A DNA stretch of 64,000 nucleotides from Marinobacter fuscus (GCF_003007675.1 NZ_PXNP01000083.1:1-64000), one strand, 5' to 3'; positions 26,977-35,666 are shown, counted from the stretch's first letter. Notes: generated by a model not told the origin, from the letters alone. Numbers and translations: made by a program.

Positions 26977-27213
26977 TTATTCCTGGGAAACTTCAACGCG
27001 GGTGAAGGTTGCGGCCGTTTTTGTCTGGCCCTTGTTTGCCCGCTGATCCTGCTGCTGATACCGGCGCCGACATTCTGCCAGCACAGACCGGTGGCGTCGC
27101 CGCGACCAGATCATCAGGCCGCCCAGCAGAATCGCAAAAACTCCATAACAGGCCCATACGTAAGGGCCGTGGCCTTCCATGGCAAGAAATGCGGAAAACG
27201 AATCAAACGCCAT
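26977..27213 (-). CDS. ccmD: Haem exporter accessory protein CcmD
   Basis: The 78-residue protein has a single transmembrane helix (about residues 17-35, YVWACYGVFAILLGGLMIW), a basic RRRHR cytoplasmic follow-on and a coiled tail, the CcmD layout. CcmD releases haem-loaded CcmE from the CcmABC complex. It starts three bases after ccmC. Longer than many CcmD proteins but consistent with those of pseudomonads. Confidence 0.9.
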   Translation of the reverse strand: MAFDSFSAFLAMEGHGPYVWACYGVFAILLGGLMIWSRRRHRSVLAECRRRYQQQDQRANKGQTKTAATFTRVEVSQE

Positions 27214-27216
27214 GGT

Positions 27217-27960
27217 TCAGCCTCTCCCCGCCAGCACAAGTTCTTTCACCCAGCGGGTTTTCTGTTCTCTGATCAAAATTTCGGTTTTCATTCTCAAGCA
27301 GGCCAGCCAGCCGAAAAGAAGATAAAGCCCCAGCACCGACAACAGCAAAGGCACCCACATTTCGGCAGGCATCGACGGCTTCTCGGTGAGCTTGAACGTG
27401 GACGGCTGATGAAGGGTGTTCCACCACTCAACCGAATACTGAATGATGGGAATATTGACAACGCCCACCAACAACAGCACCGCAACCGCCCTGGCCGCCG
27501 ATTTTTCGTCGGCAATCGCCCGGTCAAGAGCAATGGCACCGCCATACAGGAACAACAGAATAAGCATGGAGGTCAGGCGGGCATCCCAGACCCACCAGGT
27601 GCCCCAGGTTGGCTTGCCCCAGACCGCTCCAGTGAACAGAGACAGAAAGGTAAGCACCAGCCCTACCGGCGCAATAGCCTTGACGAAGACATCGGCCAGT
27701 TTCATCCGCCAGACCAGTGTCACCACGGCAGCCGATGCCATCATGATGTAGATCGACTGGGCAATAAAGGCCGTGGGCACGTGAATAAAGATGATCCGGT
27801 AACTGTTGCCCTGAAGATAGTCCTTGGGCGCAAAGCCCAACCCCCAGACAATACCGGCAGCCAGCAACAGCAGCCCGGCGGCCAGCAGCCAGGGCATAAA
27901 CCGGGTTGCAATCCCGAAGAACCATTTGGGAGAACCCAGTTTGTGAAAGAATTGCCACAT
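27217..27960 (-). CDS. ccmC: Haem transporter CcmC
   Basis: The 247-residue inner-membrane protein has six helices and the WWD-type signature [15 protein letters not shown] in the periplasmic loop at about residues 126-140, which holds haem while it is attached to CcmE. The conserved histidines flank it (YIFHVP-type IIFIHVP near residue 60 and a later [12 protein letters not shown]). It lies 55 bases after ccmB. Confidence 0.95.
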   Translation of the reverse strand: MWQFFHKLGSPKWFFGIATRFMPWLLAAGLLLLAAGIVWGLGFAPKDYLQGNSYRIIFIHVPTAFIAQSIYIMMASAAVVTLVWRMKLADVFVKAIAPVGLVLTFLSLFTGAVWGKPTWGTWWVWDARLTSMLILLFLYGGAIALDRAIADEKSAARAVAVLLLVGVVNIPIIQYSVEWWNTLHQPSTFKLTEKPSMPAEMWVPLLLSVLGLYLLFGWLACLRMKTEILIREQKTRWVKELVLAGRG

Positions 27961-28015
27961 CAGTTGATCACCGCCTTACTATTGTCAATTGATTGGTCGC
28001 CATAATGCCTCTCCG

Positions 28016-28741
28016 TCAGCTGTTTGACAGGCTGATACGCAATGCCGCCGCTGCGGCAAACGGTGCCAGGGTAACGGCCAGCATCAGAAAGGCCCCCATC
28101 AACGCAACATACCCTGCCACCGGAGCACCCTCGGCAGCCGCTGCCACGGTACCGGTACCGAAAATCAGCACGGGAATGTACAGCGGAATGATCAGCAGTG
28201 ACAAGAGCACACCGGCAGAACGCAAGCCAAGCGTCAGTGCTGCCCCGATAGCACCGACCAAACTCAGCACGGGGGTACCAATCAGCAGCGTTAGACAGAG
28301 AATGGCGATAGAGTTCCCGTCGAGATGCACCATCACACCCAGCACCGGTGCCAGCAACACCAGCGGTAAGCCGGTAAGCACCCAGTGGGCAGCGGTTTTG
28401 GCCAGGATCAGTAGAAACAACGGCTGCGGCTGCAAAATCAGCTGCTCCAACGTGCCGTCATCGAAATCATGCCGGAACAGATGGTCGAGCGACAGCAGAA
28501 CAGACAACAGCGCCGCAACCCAGAGAATACCGGCACCGGACTGTTTCAGAAAAGCAACTTCCGGGCTGACCCCCAGAGGGAACAGGGTGACAACCATAAT
28601 AAAGAAGAGCAACGGATTGAGCAGATCCTGGCGCTGCCGGAAGGCCACCCGGACATCCCGGCTGAACACCGCCAGCATGGCCGCCAGGGTTCCGACAGAC
28701 GCGGTGGCAGGTTTTATCACGGGCCGGACCTCAGCGTTCAT
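28016..28741 (-). CDS. ccmB: Haem exporter permease CcmB
   Basis: The 241-residue permease of the CcmABC transporter has about six membrane helices and the family signature FSRDVRVAFRQRQDLLNPLLFF near residues 26-47. ATG at 28741 is preceded by GGGAGGTGAATC and overlaps the end of ccmA by 11 bases. That start gives about 20 residues more than many CcmB proteins, so a start at the internal Met near residue 22 is also possible. Confidence 0.93.
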   Translation of the reverse strand: MNAEVRPVIKPATASVGTLAAMLAVFSRDVRVAFRQRQDLLNPLLFFIMVVTLFPLGVSPEVAFLKQSGAGILWVAALLSVLLSLDHLFRHDFDDGTLEQLILQPQPLFLLILAKTAAHWVLTGLPLVLLAPVLGVMVHLDGNSIAILCLTLLIGTPVLSLVGAIGAALTLGLRSAGVLLSLLIIPLYIPVLIFGTGTVAAAAEGAPVAGYVALMGAFLMLAVTLAPFAAAAALRISLSNS

Positions 28742-29369
28742 GATTCACCTCCCCCCCGAGGGTAATCCGCTTCATACCGGGCAGATCAAGATCGTGGTGG
28801 GTCGTCACCAGTACCGCGCCGCCTTCAGCGGCCCGCTGTTGCAACAGGGCTTCAATCGCCTGCACACCGGCTGCGTCAATCGCGGTGAATACCTCATCGA
28901 GCAACCACAGGGGTTCGTCGGCGATCAGCAACCGTGCCAGTGCCACGCGCCGCTGCTGGCCCGCTGAAAGGTTGCGACAGGGCACGTGCTCGTAGCCTGC
29001 CAGCCCGGTGCCGGCAAGAGCCTGTAACAGCACCTGGTCTGGCACCGGCTGGCGGGGGGCCATCAGCGCCCGCAAATTTTCCAGCGGTGTCAGCAGAGGC
29101 TTTATGCCCGGCCGGTGGCCGATATACAGGGTATTGCGTAAAAACGATTCCCGGTTCTGGTGTCTTGCCTGGCCACACCACAGCAGTTCTCCCGACCAGG
29201 CATCGTTCAGGCCGGCGAGTATCCGTAGAAGGGTCGTCTTGCCGGTTCCGTTGGGGCCCTCGACACGGGTAACCGTACCGGGCAGTATGGAAAAGGACAG
29301 GTTCTGGAACAGCAGGCGCGCATCTCGTTCACATTCGAGATCGACCGCCTGCAGTAACGGCTCGGACAT
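28731..29369 (-). CDS. ccmA: Haem exporter ATP-binding protein CcmA
   Basis: The 212-residue ABC ATPase has Walker A GPNGTGKTT at residues 39-47, signature NLSAGQQRRVALARLL near 133-148, Walker B LWLLDEVFTAID near 154-165 and a switch histidine in TTHHDL. With CcmB it powers release of holo-CcmE. It is the first gene of the operon; the intergenic region to the divergent fliK-like gene (138 bases) holds an AT-rich TATTATAAC (29478-29486) that could serve as a -10 on either strand. Confidence 0.95.
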   Translation of the reverse strand: MSEPLLQAVDLECERDARLLFQNLSFSILPGTVTRVEGPNGTGKTTLLRILAGLNDAWSGELLWCGQARHQNRESFLRNTLYIGHRPGIKPLLTPLENLRALMAPRQPVPDQVLLQALAGTGLAGYEHVPCRNLSAGQQRRVALARLLIADEPLWLLDEVFTAIDAAGVQAIEALLQQRAAEGGAVLVTTHHDLDLPGMKRITLGGEVNHER

Positions 29370-29507
29370 CAGGGCTCCGCTTCAGAGCGTTGGATGCGCT
29401 GCGGGCATCGGGGGTGACTGTTATAAAGCACTCGCAGGTGCCAGCACGAATTCAGGGCATTCTCTGCCAACGCCGCGTATTATAACGAAACCGGCACAGG
29501 ATTACTC

Positions 29508-30899
29508 TTGCCCGACATCAAATCGACAACAATGAAACTCAACGGCCCACAACCCCCGATCTCCGCAAGCGAAACAGCACGGCCACAGAAAGACACCGGG
29601 CTGTCCGCAAACTCAAAACGCCCGGCAGGGGACTCTCTGCAAATGCTCTCTGCCCGACAGCAACTGGCGGAGCTGAAACTGGCCGAACGGGAATCGGTAC
29701 TGGCTCGTGTGGCCGAGATTCTGCGGCAGAAAGATGGCAGCTATGAACTCTTGCTGGAGTTACGCGGCAGCAATCTCAAAGTCGCCGCCGGGCAGCAGAT
29801 GCCCGACCTGGCCACCGGCGACCTGCTGAAACTGATTCGGGCCGGAGATTCTCTGCAGCTGGCTGGCAAACTACTCGCCAGCCCGGAAAGCGCCGTAGCC
29901 CGAGCTCTGGCTCAACGCCTGCCCTGGCAACAGAACCTGCAGAATGGGCTGGCGCAACTGCTCAATGCGCTGGAGACCGGCCTTAGGCCGCCACCCAGGC
30001 CGGGGCAGCTGCCGTCTTCAGTGCTGGCCCTGCCCTTGCCCACTGCAGCCAGAGACGCTCTGCAAAACCTGATTCAACACCTGCCCACGGCTTCGGCTTT
30101 AGAGCCCGGCGTGGGAAAATCCGACATCACAGCGGCCCGGGTTCAGCAATGGCTGAGTCACTCCGGTACATTCGCCGAAGCCAGCCTGCTGCAACACAAG
30201 CCTGCTGACCTCACCCGTCTGCCCGATTTGAAACACACACTGGCCCGGGTTGTTTCTGCCCTGCTGGCGAGTGAAAACCTTGGCCCGGAGCAATTCAACC
30301 GACTGACGCCACTGGCCAGCCCCGATCTGATGCAAGCCCCTTTGCAGTTCCCCCGCCCGGGGACACAGGCAAGCCCTCAGACCGGGAACGAAACAAGCAC
30401 CGTGGGCCAGACTCTGAGACTGCTCGCCGGGATGCTGAACAGGATCACCGTAAACCAGCTTCACAGCCAGACACTGAACGCCCGCACCGGCGCCGAACCG
30501 GGGGCCCCGGTGAACACCCTGCTGGTTGAACTGCCCTGGCTGACGCCACAGAACGAACCCAGGACGGCCCAACTGCGGCTGGAAGAGTACCGGCAGGAAC
30601 AGGACAAAACCGGCCAGGCCGCCCGGGCCAACGCCAGCGAATGGCGCTTGTCGTTATCGATGGACCTGGACGAAGCCGGGCCGATACATTTTGATGTCAC
30701 CTTTCGCCACCCCTCCGTTAGCGCCCTGATCTGGGCCGACCACCAGAGCACCCTGCGAAAGGTGAACGAAGAGCTGCCCCTGCTCAGAAAAAGCCTGCAG
30801 GATCTGGGGCTGGACATCGGCGAACTGGATTGCCGCCGGGGACTTCCCAGGCAGAGCGAGACACGGCTGGAACACAGACTGGTGGATACCAAGGCATGA
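29508..30899 (+). CDS. FliK-like flagellar hook-length control protein (second copy)
   Basis: This 463-residue protein has a low-complexity Gln/Leu/Ala-rich body and a C-terminal Flg_hook-like domain from about residue 365 (WRLSLSMDLDEAGPIHFDV, then LRKVNEELPLLRKSLQDLGLDIGELD). That domain in FliK contacts FlhB. The canonical fliK is a separate gene at 56732-57886, so this is a paralogue. TTG at 29508 has AGGA six bases upstream; ATG at 29532 lacks a site. It overlaps an FlhB-C-like gene by four bases, which supports an export-switch-type function. Confidence 0.8.
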   Translation: MPDIKSTTMKLNGPQPPISASETARPQKDTGLSANSKRPAGDSLQMLSARQQLAELKLAERESVLARVAEILRQKDGSYELLLELRGSNLKVAAGQQMPDLATGDLLKLIRAGDSLQLAGKLLASPESAVARALAQRLPWQQNLQNGLAQLLNALETGLRPPPRPGQLPSSVLALPLPTAARDALQNLIQHLPTASALEPGVGKSDITAARVQQWLSHSGTFAEASLLQHKPADLTRLPDLKHTLARVVSALLASENLGPEQFNRLTPLASPDLMQAPLQFPRPGTQASPQTGNETSTVGQTLRLLAGMLNRITVNQLHSQTLNARTGAEPGAPVNTLLVELPWLTPQNEPRTAQLRLEEYRQEQDKTGQAARANASEWRLSLSMDLDEAGPIHFDVTFRHPSVSALIWADHQSTLRKVNEELPLLRKSLQDLGLDIGELDCRRGLPRQSETRLEHRLVDTKA

Positions 30900-31210
30900 C
30901 AGACACTCCCAAAGACACCATGCCCGCAGCGGTAGCACTCAAATACGATGGCGAACGGGCACCAATCATATCCGCAACCGGCACCTGGGAACTGGCCGAG
31001 GAAATCATCCGTATTGCCCGGGACAGCGGTGTGCCGCTGTATGAGAACGCCGAACTGGCAGGCATACTTGCGCGCCTGTCACTGAACGAAGAAATCCCTG
31101 AATCCCTGTACCGGGTGATTGCCGAAATACTGGCATTCGCCTTTCATATCCGGGGGCGAACGCCGCAAGATACACGGCCTCAGGAGCCTCCGTCGTCAAC
31201 GGATCAATGA
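30896..31210 (+). CDS. Free-standing FlhB C-terminal domain protein
   Basis: The 104-residue protein aligns with the cytoplasmic domain of FlhB that remains after self-cleavage. AVALKYDGERAPIISA corresponds to AVALKYDQGSMGAPVLVA of the full FlhB in this window, then IIRIARDSGVPLYENAEL and IPESLYRVIAEILAFAF follow. It lacks the membrane helices and the NPTH cleavage motif. Related proteins exist in several bacteria (FlhB-like/FlhX-type). Translationally coupled to the FliK-like gene (ATGA overlap), it probably binds that protein. The last 15 bases overlap the convergent ATPase gene. Confidence 0.85.
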   Translation: MTDTPKDTMPAAVALKYDGERAPIISATGTWELAEEIIRIARDSGVPLYENAELAGILARLSLNEEIPESLYRVIAEILAFAFHIRGRTPQDTRPQEPPSSTDQ

Positions 31211-32299
31211 CTTCAGGGCGTAAACCTGCTGCCATTTCGGGCCCTTGCGCTGGGCAACAATCGTCTCGAAATAGTGCTTCAAACGCCGCCGGTCTTCCGG
31301 CTGGTCTTTCAGCGCCGAGCCCACCACATGGTGCATCATATGCTCCACGGTCATTTCGCCACCGCCGTAATACCAGGCATTCAGGCTGGCAGCATGGGCA
31401 ACGGATACCGCCTCGGCGGTTGACAGGGCTGCCCCGGCCAAGCGGTCGGTACTACGGCCATCCATGGTCTGACCATTACGCAGTTCATGGAACAAGGTAA
31501 CCAGCAACTCAATAACCGACTCATCAAGGGGCACTTCGATACCCGCCAGCCGGTTGGTTCGTGTGACTTCCCGAAGCACCACCTGAATTTCATCAGCAAG
31601 GTGTTGTATCGGCCGTATTTCCTCAAACACCATTCGACGCTTCAGGGCCGCGCTCATACGGTGTACGCCTTCATCGACGCTGTTGGAAGTTGCCACCAGG
31701 TTGAAGCCCTGCCGGGCCAAAATCACACCCTCTTCTCCGGGCAGCTCAGGGATCACCACAACCCGGTCTGACAACACTGACAGCAAAGCATCCTGCAAGG
31801 CCTGGGGGCAACGGGCAATTTCTTCAAACCGAACCAACCTCCCGTCCATCATGCCCCGTAGAAGCGGAGTGGGCACCAGAGCCCTGCGGGTTGGCCCTTC
31901 GGAGTGCAACAAGGCTTCGTTCCAGCTATACAGCAGCTGGCTAACCTGATTGATCGCGCCGCCCTGAAGCGTCAGGGTAGAGTCACCGGAAATCGCCGCA
32001 GCCAGGAGCTCCGACAGCCAGGATTTGGCCGTACCCGGCTCGCCCACCAACAAACACCCACGGGATGTGCACAGAGAAATAATGATGCGCACGACCATAG
32101 CCCGATCCGCGACAAATTTGCGCTCTATGCCCAGATGCTCGTCACCCAGCAGAAACTTTTCCACACTGCCGGGAGACATCAGCCAGCCGGGTGGAACCGG
32201 GCCGGAATCGGTCGACACCAGCTTGTCGAGTTCCCGCCGATAGACAACCTCGGCAGGTTCGCGCTGAGCTGGCTTTGCGGTTAGTGGTTGGCTTTTCAT
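31196..32299 (-). CDS. MoxR-like AAA+ ATPase coupled to the PCMT-GspE fusion
   Basis: This 367-residue ATPase is of the dynein-related/MoxR AAA type. Walker A is GEPGTAKSW near residues 87-95 and sensor-1 is LVATSNSVDEGVHRMSAALKRR near 201-222; VRFEEIARCPQALQDALL occupies the Walker-B region with F-E-E in place of the usual acidic D-E. It is only distantly like the Bat-operon MoxR in this window. No VWA-domain partner adjoins it. It starts inside the last codons of the PCMT-GspE fusion (ATGA overlap), so the two are made together. Function unknown. Confidence 0.82.
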   Translation of the reverse strand: MKSQPLTAKPAQREPAEVVYRRELDKLVSTDSGPVPPGWLMSPGSVEKFLLGDEHLGIERKFVADRAMVVRIIISLCTSRGCLLVGEPGTAKSWLSELLAAAISGDSTLTLQGGAINQVSQLLYSWNEALLHSEGPTRRALVPTPLLRGMMDGRLVRFEEIARCPQALQDALLSVLSDRVVVIPELPGEEGVILARQGFNLVATSNSVDEGVHRMSAALKRRMVFEEIRPIQHLADEIQVVLREVTRTNRLAGIEVPLDESVIELLVTLFHELRNGQTMDGRSTDRLAGAALSTAEAVSVAHAASLNAWYYGGGEMTVEHMMHHVVGSALKDQPEDRRRLKHYFETIVAQRKGPKWQQVYALKSLIR

Positions 32300-34575
32300 C
32301 CGTTACTCCTGCGGCCACCGCGCAACTCCGGCGCCATTCGTTCCCTGGGCAGAATGCGGGGCAGCTCGGACAGCGGAATCACACCTTCAATCACATGATC
32401 CAGCGCACTGTCCCGCATGGTAATCAGGCCCGCATCCAATGCCCGCCAGCGCAACTCACCAATCGGGGGCTGGCTGGAAATGGCGTTGCGGACATCTGCG
32501 TCCACCTCCATGTATTCCACAATAGCAACCCTGCCCTGAGTGCCCCGGCCACCGCACTTGCTGCAGCCTTTGCCTTCAAAGCAGCGGAAATCCGCTGGCA
32601 CGCCGTCCGGGAATACCTCGGCAAGAATGTCTGGCGAGGCCGTGGCAGGCTCCCGGCAGTGGTGACAAATCCGCTTTGCCAGGCGCTGGGCAATCACTGC
32701 CAGCAACTCACCGGCAATGGAATTAGGATGGATGCCTAAATCGTAAAGACGCTGGAGCGAGTCCACGGCGTCGTTGCAATGCAGCGTAGACAGCACAACG
32801 TGGCCGGTCTGAGAAGCTCTGATCGCTTCCAGCGCCGTCTCCTGATCACGGATTTCGCCTACCAGAATCACATCCGGGTCTTCACGAACGAAGGCCCGCA
32901 TGGCATCGGCGAAACTGAACCCGATATCGGCCCTCACCCGGGTCTGCTGGATGTTGTCGATGGAATATTCAATCGGGTCTTCAACGGTAATGACTTTGCG
33001 CCTGCCATCATCCGCGAGAGTCTGTAGCCCCGCATACAGCGTCGTCGATTTGCCAGACCCGGTTGGCCCAACCACAAGCACCAGACCCGCCGGGTTATCC
33101 AGCAGGCGCTGGTAGTGGGCACCAATGGCAGGCGACATCCCCAGCTCTTCAATGGTCATGGCGCGGCCGGTTTGCGGCAACAGCCGGATAATCACGTTCT
33201 CACCGTGCAGGGAAGGCTGGGTCTGGATGCGCAGATCGTAGGACGTACCGCTCAACTGCAATCGGGAGCGACCACCCTGGGGCAGCCGATGCTCGGCAAT
33301 ATTCAGCTCGGCACGCAATTTGATCACGTTGATTACGCCCCGGATCTCCCGGGGAGACAACTGGTACTGGGGCAGATCCTGCAGATCGCCATCCACCCGC
33401 AAGCGCACCCTTACCCGGTCTTCATACTGTTCGATGTGAATATCACTGGCGCGCTCGCTCACCGCATCAAGAAGAATGGCCTCGTAAACCGACACCAGAT
33501 ACGGGCTGACATGTTTATCGTTTTCCTGACCCAGCAAATCCCGCGAGGCTTTATCACCTCTGATCTGCCCGGACGCCTCCCCACCCTGCTCCTCGGCAAA
33601 GCGGCTACCTTTGGCGGTCAGATCCAGCGCAGACCAGACCCGGCGAAAATCAGTCGGTGTCACCAACTTGCAGACAATTCCGTAATCCTGGGTCAAGCGT
33701 TCCAGCTGATCTGTCCTGGCATCCGGGTCGTCGGTAATCACCGTCAGCATACTGTCCTCCCGGGCCACCGGGATCATACGGGACAAATCCAGAAAGGTTC
33801 TGGAAAAATGGCGGAACAGCCCGGTATTCAACTGCGCGAGCACGTCATCACCGACGACAAATTCCATCCCCCGTTGCCGGGCCAGTGAGCGGTAAAGTTC
33901 CGTTTCTTCCAGGTTCAGCTTACGCCGCAGAATATCGAGCACCCGTTCATTTCCGGATGAAGCCTCATGGCGGGCCTGCGCCAGGGTGGACTCGTCCACC
34001 ATCCCCAAATCAATGAGTATCTGTTCGGAATTGCGATTGAAGTCAATCCAGCCCAGAGTTCGAATGCGTTCCAGTCCGTCGTTTTTTCGCTGGAACATGG
34101 CCAGGCTGGGCACCGGGCCAGCACGTCCTTCAAGGCAAACCAGCGTGCCACCCGGCCGAAGGTTGTCCAGCAGGCAGGCCGGTGTGTCGATGAACGTTGT
34201 ACAAATAATCAGATCACAGGGCGTATCGGCCTTAAGGCGCGAATCTGCCACCGCTTCCACAACGTCGATATTATGCAGCCCCTGGCCGGTAAAGCGCTCG
34301 CTGGCTTTCCGGGCCAACGCCGGGTTGCGATCCACATAAATGACCCGATGGGCCAGTTGTGCCAGAACCGCCGACAGATAACCTGAACCGCCGCCCACAT
34401 GCATTACAGTCTGATCCTGTTCTATCTCCGGCATCAACCCGAGCAGGTGGCGAACGGTTTCTTCTCTGGGGATGGAGTGCCCGGTAATGGACGGTGCAAG
34501 ATCAGCGCTGGTAACAAAATTATGACGAGAAATCACCGATAGGGCTGCAACAGCCCTCGAATACAGTTTTTTCAT
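32296..34575 (-). CDS. PCMT-like methyltransferase domain fused to GspE/PilB-type ATPase
   Basis: This 759-residue protein has three parts. Residues 1-175 resemble protein-L-isoaspartate methyltransferase: SITGHSIPREETVRHLL in the substrate-side position and motif I MHVGGGSGYLSAVLAQL at 58-74. Residues 178-310 are a GspE N-terminal (MshEN-type) domain. Residues 355-745 are a complete secretion ATPase with Walker A GPTGSGKST (503-511), Asp box ITVEDPIEY (529-537), Walker B ILVGEIRD (570-577), His box GHVVLSTLHCND (591-602) and a tetracysteine metal site C637/C640/C671/C674. All ATPase motifs are intact, so it is likely active. No GspF, pilin or secretin gene adjoins it. GGAAG precedes ATG. Confidence 0.88.
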   Translation of the reverse strand: MKKLYSRAVAALSVISRHNFVTSADLAPSITGHSIPREETVRHLLGLMPEIEQDQTVMHVGGGSGYLSAVLAQLAHRVIYVDRNPALARKASERFTGQGLHNIDVVEAVADSRLKADTPCDLIICTTFIDTPACLLDNLRPGGTLVCLEGRAGPVPSLAMFQRKNDGLERIRTLGWIDFNRNSEQILIDLGMVDESTLAQARHEASSGNERVLDILRRKLNLEETELYRSLARQRGMEFVVGDDVLAQLNTGLFRHFSRTFLDLSRMIPVAREDSMLTVITDDPDARTDQLERLTQDYGIVCKLVTPTDFRRVWSALDLTAKGSRFAEEQGGEASGQIRGDKASRDLLGQENDKHVSPYLVSVYEAILLDAVSERASDIHIEQYEDRVRVRLRVDGDLQDLPQYQLSPREIRGVINVIKLRAELNIAEHRLPQGGRSRLQLSGTSYDLRIQTQPSLHGENVIIRLLPQTGRAMTIEELGMSPAIGAHYQRLLDNPAGLVLVVGPTGSGKSTTLYAGLQTLADDGRRKVITVEDPIEYSIDNIQQTRVRADIGFSFADAMRAFVREDPDVILVGEIRDQETALEAIRASQTGHVVLSTLHCNDAVDSLQRLYDLGIHPNSIAGELLAVIAQRLAKRICHHCREPATASPDILAEVFPDGVPADFRCFEGKGCSKCGGRGTQGRVAIVEYMEVDADVRNAISSQPPIGELRWRALDAGLITMRDSALDHVIEGVIPLSELPRILPRERMAPELRGGRRSNG

Positions 34576-34601
34576 TCAGCCGCTTCCATAGCAATACGGG
34601 C

Positions 34602-34994
34602 TCAGGCTGCGCGCCGCTTCTTCAGTGCCGACACCAGCTCGGCCTCCGGACGGGAAATTCCACAGGTATTCATAAGATCGTCGATATCGGCGCCAAGATC
34701 AACCAGGCGGGCCGCTTCATCGTAGGAGATTCGCAGGGGGTCGTTCTGGCGCATTTCTTCCAGTGTGTGCCGGAGTTCATGCAGCTGCCGTTCGCAATTG
34801 ACCAGCCGCTGGCCCACGCCAAGACTGCCGCTGGTTGTCGCGTGCAGTTCACGGCCTAGGGTATCGCAACGTTGTTTCAAGGAGGTCTGCAGGGCCCGGA
34901 TCCGGCGCCCGTGCAATAGCCCCTGTACCAGAACCAGAGCAATCGCACCTGCAGTCAAGGCCCAGGGAAACCAGGAAGGGATAGCAAAGTTCAT
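34602..34994 (-). CDS. DUF2802 domain protein, chemotaxis-operon associated
   Basis: The 130-residue protein has one N-terminal membrane helix (MNFAIPSWFPWALTAGAIAL onward), a coiled-coil region (residues 30-85) and the DUF2802 C-terminus DEAARLVDLGADIDDLMNTC then ISRPEAELV. The same gene follows cheW in Pseudomonas. The C-terminal part looks like a small helix-turn-helix of unknown use. ATG at 34994 is chosen; a GTG nine codons upstream is in frame but the GGAG site would lie within the gene. It lies 26 bases ahead of the PCMT-GspE gene. Confidence 0.8.
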   Translation of the reverse strand: MNFAIPSWFPWALTAGAIALVLVQGLLHGRRIRALQTSLKQRCDTLGRELHATTSGSLGVGQRLVNCERQLHELRHTLEEMRQNDPLRISYDEAARLVDLGADIDDLMNTCGISRPEAELVSALKKRRAA

Positions 34995-34996
34995 AG

Positions 34997-35033
34997 CGGA
35001 CGTCTCCGTTGTTGGTGCCACGGCAGACGTCCG
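34997..35033 (-). promoter_or_regulatory. Intercistronic hairpin between cheW and DUF2802 gene
   Basis: CGGACGTCT (34997-35005) and AGACGTCCG (35025-35033) form a perfect nine-base stem with a 19-base loop. On the minus-strand transcript it lies just before the DUF2802 start and overlaps part of its GGAG site. It has no T-run, so processing or translational control is more likely than termination. Confidence 0.45.
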
Positions 35034-35053
35034 TCACTGCGCTGGTATACGGC

Positions 35054-35542
35054 TTACAGCGCTGCGATTTCAGCCCACTCGTGGTCTGACAGCATTTTGT
35101 CGAATTCGACGAGAATGATCAGCTCGCCATTTTTGTTGCACACACCCTGGATAAACTTGGCACTTTCCTCGTTCCCCACGTTTGGTGCGGTTTCAATCTC
35201 ACTGGACTTCAGGTAAACCACCTCGGCCACGGAATCCACCAGAATGCCCATTACCTGGCTTGAAGATTCCATCACCACAATCCGAGTGGCATCGGTCACT
35301 TCCGCATCCGCCAGGCCAAAACGCCGACGGGTATCGATGACCGTAACCACGTTGCCCCGCAGGTTGATGATACCCAGAACATAGTCCGGAGCCCCGGGAA
35401 CCGGCGCTATCTCCGTGTACCGGAGCACCTCCTGGATTTGCATGACATTAATGCCATAGGTTTCATCATCCAGACGGAATGTCACGTACTGCAATACCTG
35501 ATCATCCTGGGCCTGATTTTGCTGTCCGCTCGGGGATGCCAT
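35054..35542 (-). CDS. cheW: Chemotaxis coupling protein CheW
   Basis: The 162-residue single-domain CheW has QYVTFRLDDETYGINV at the start of the double SH3-like fold, LGIINLRGNVVTVIDTRRRFGL in the middle (R62-type conserved arginine) and VVYLKSSEIETAP then FIQGVCNKNGELIILVEF at the end. It links receptors to CheA. A sigma-54-like element is placed about 80-95 bases upstream. The genomic position, after a CheW-like gene and before DUF2802, matches Pseudomonas. Confidence 0.95.
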   Translation of the reverse strand: MASPSGQQNQAQDDQVLQYVTFRLDDETYGINVMQIQEVLRYTEIAPVPGAPDYVLGIINLRGNVVTVIDTRRRFGLADAEVTDATRIVVMESSSQVMGILVDSVAEVVYLKSSEIETAPNVGNEESAKFIQGVCNKNGELIILVEFDKMLSDHEWAEIAAL

Positions 35543-35622
35543 AGCGCTCTCTCCTTCTCGGCTGCCCGGCGGGCAACCTGATCGTCAAAAATTCATCGTC
35601 AGTGCCCAATACTATAGTTAAA

Positions 35623-35638
35623 GGCACAAAGCGTGCCA
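35623..35638 (-). promoter_or_regulatory. Sigma-54 promoter-like element upstream of cheW
   Basis: On the minus strand the element reads TGGCACG-CTTT-GTGCC. The -24 block is perfect and the -12 block keeps the essential GC at the right spacing (consensus TGGCACG-N4-TTGCW). The predicted start would be near 35612, about 70 bases ahead of cheW. Two interleaved inverted repeats (GGCAC/GTGCC and GTGCCA/TGGCAC) overlap it. Confidence 0.45.
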
Positions 35639-35666
35639 GTATGGCACCGTGTCATTGCGTAACGTT

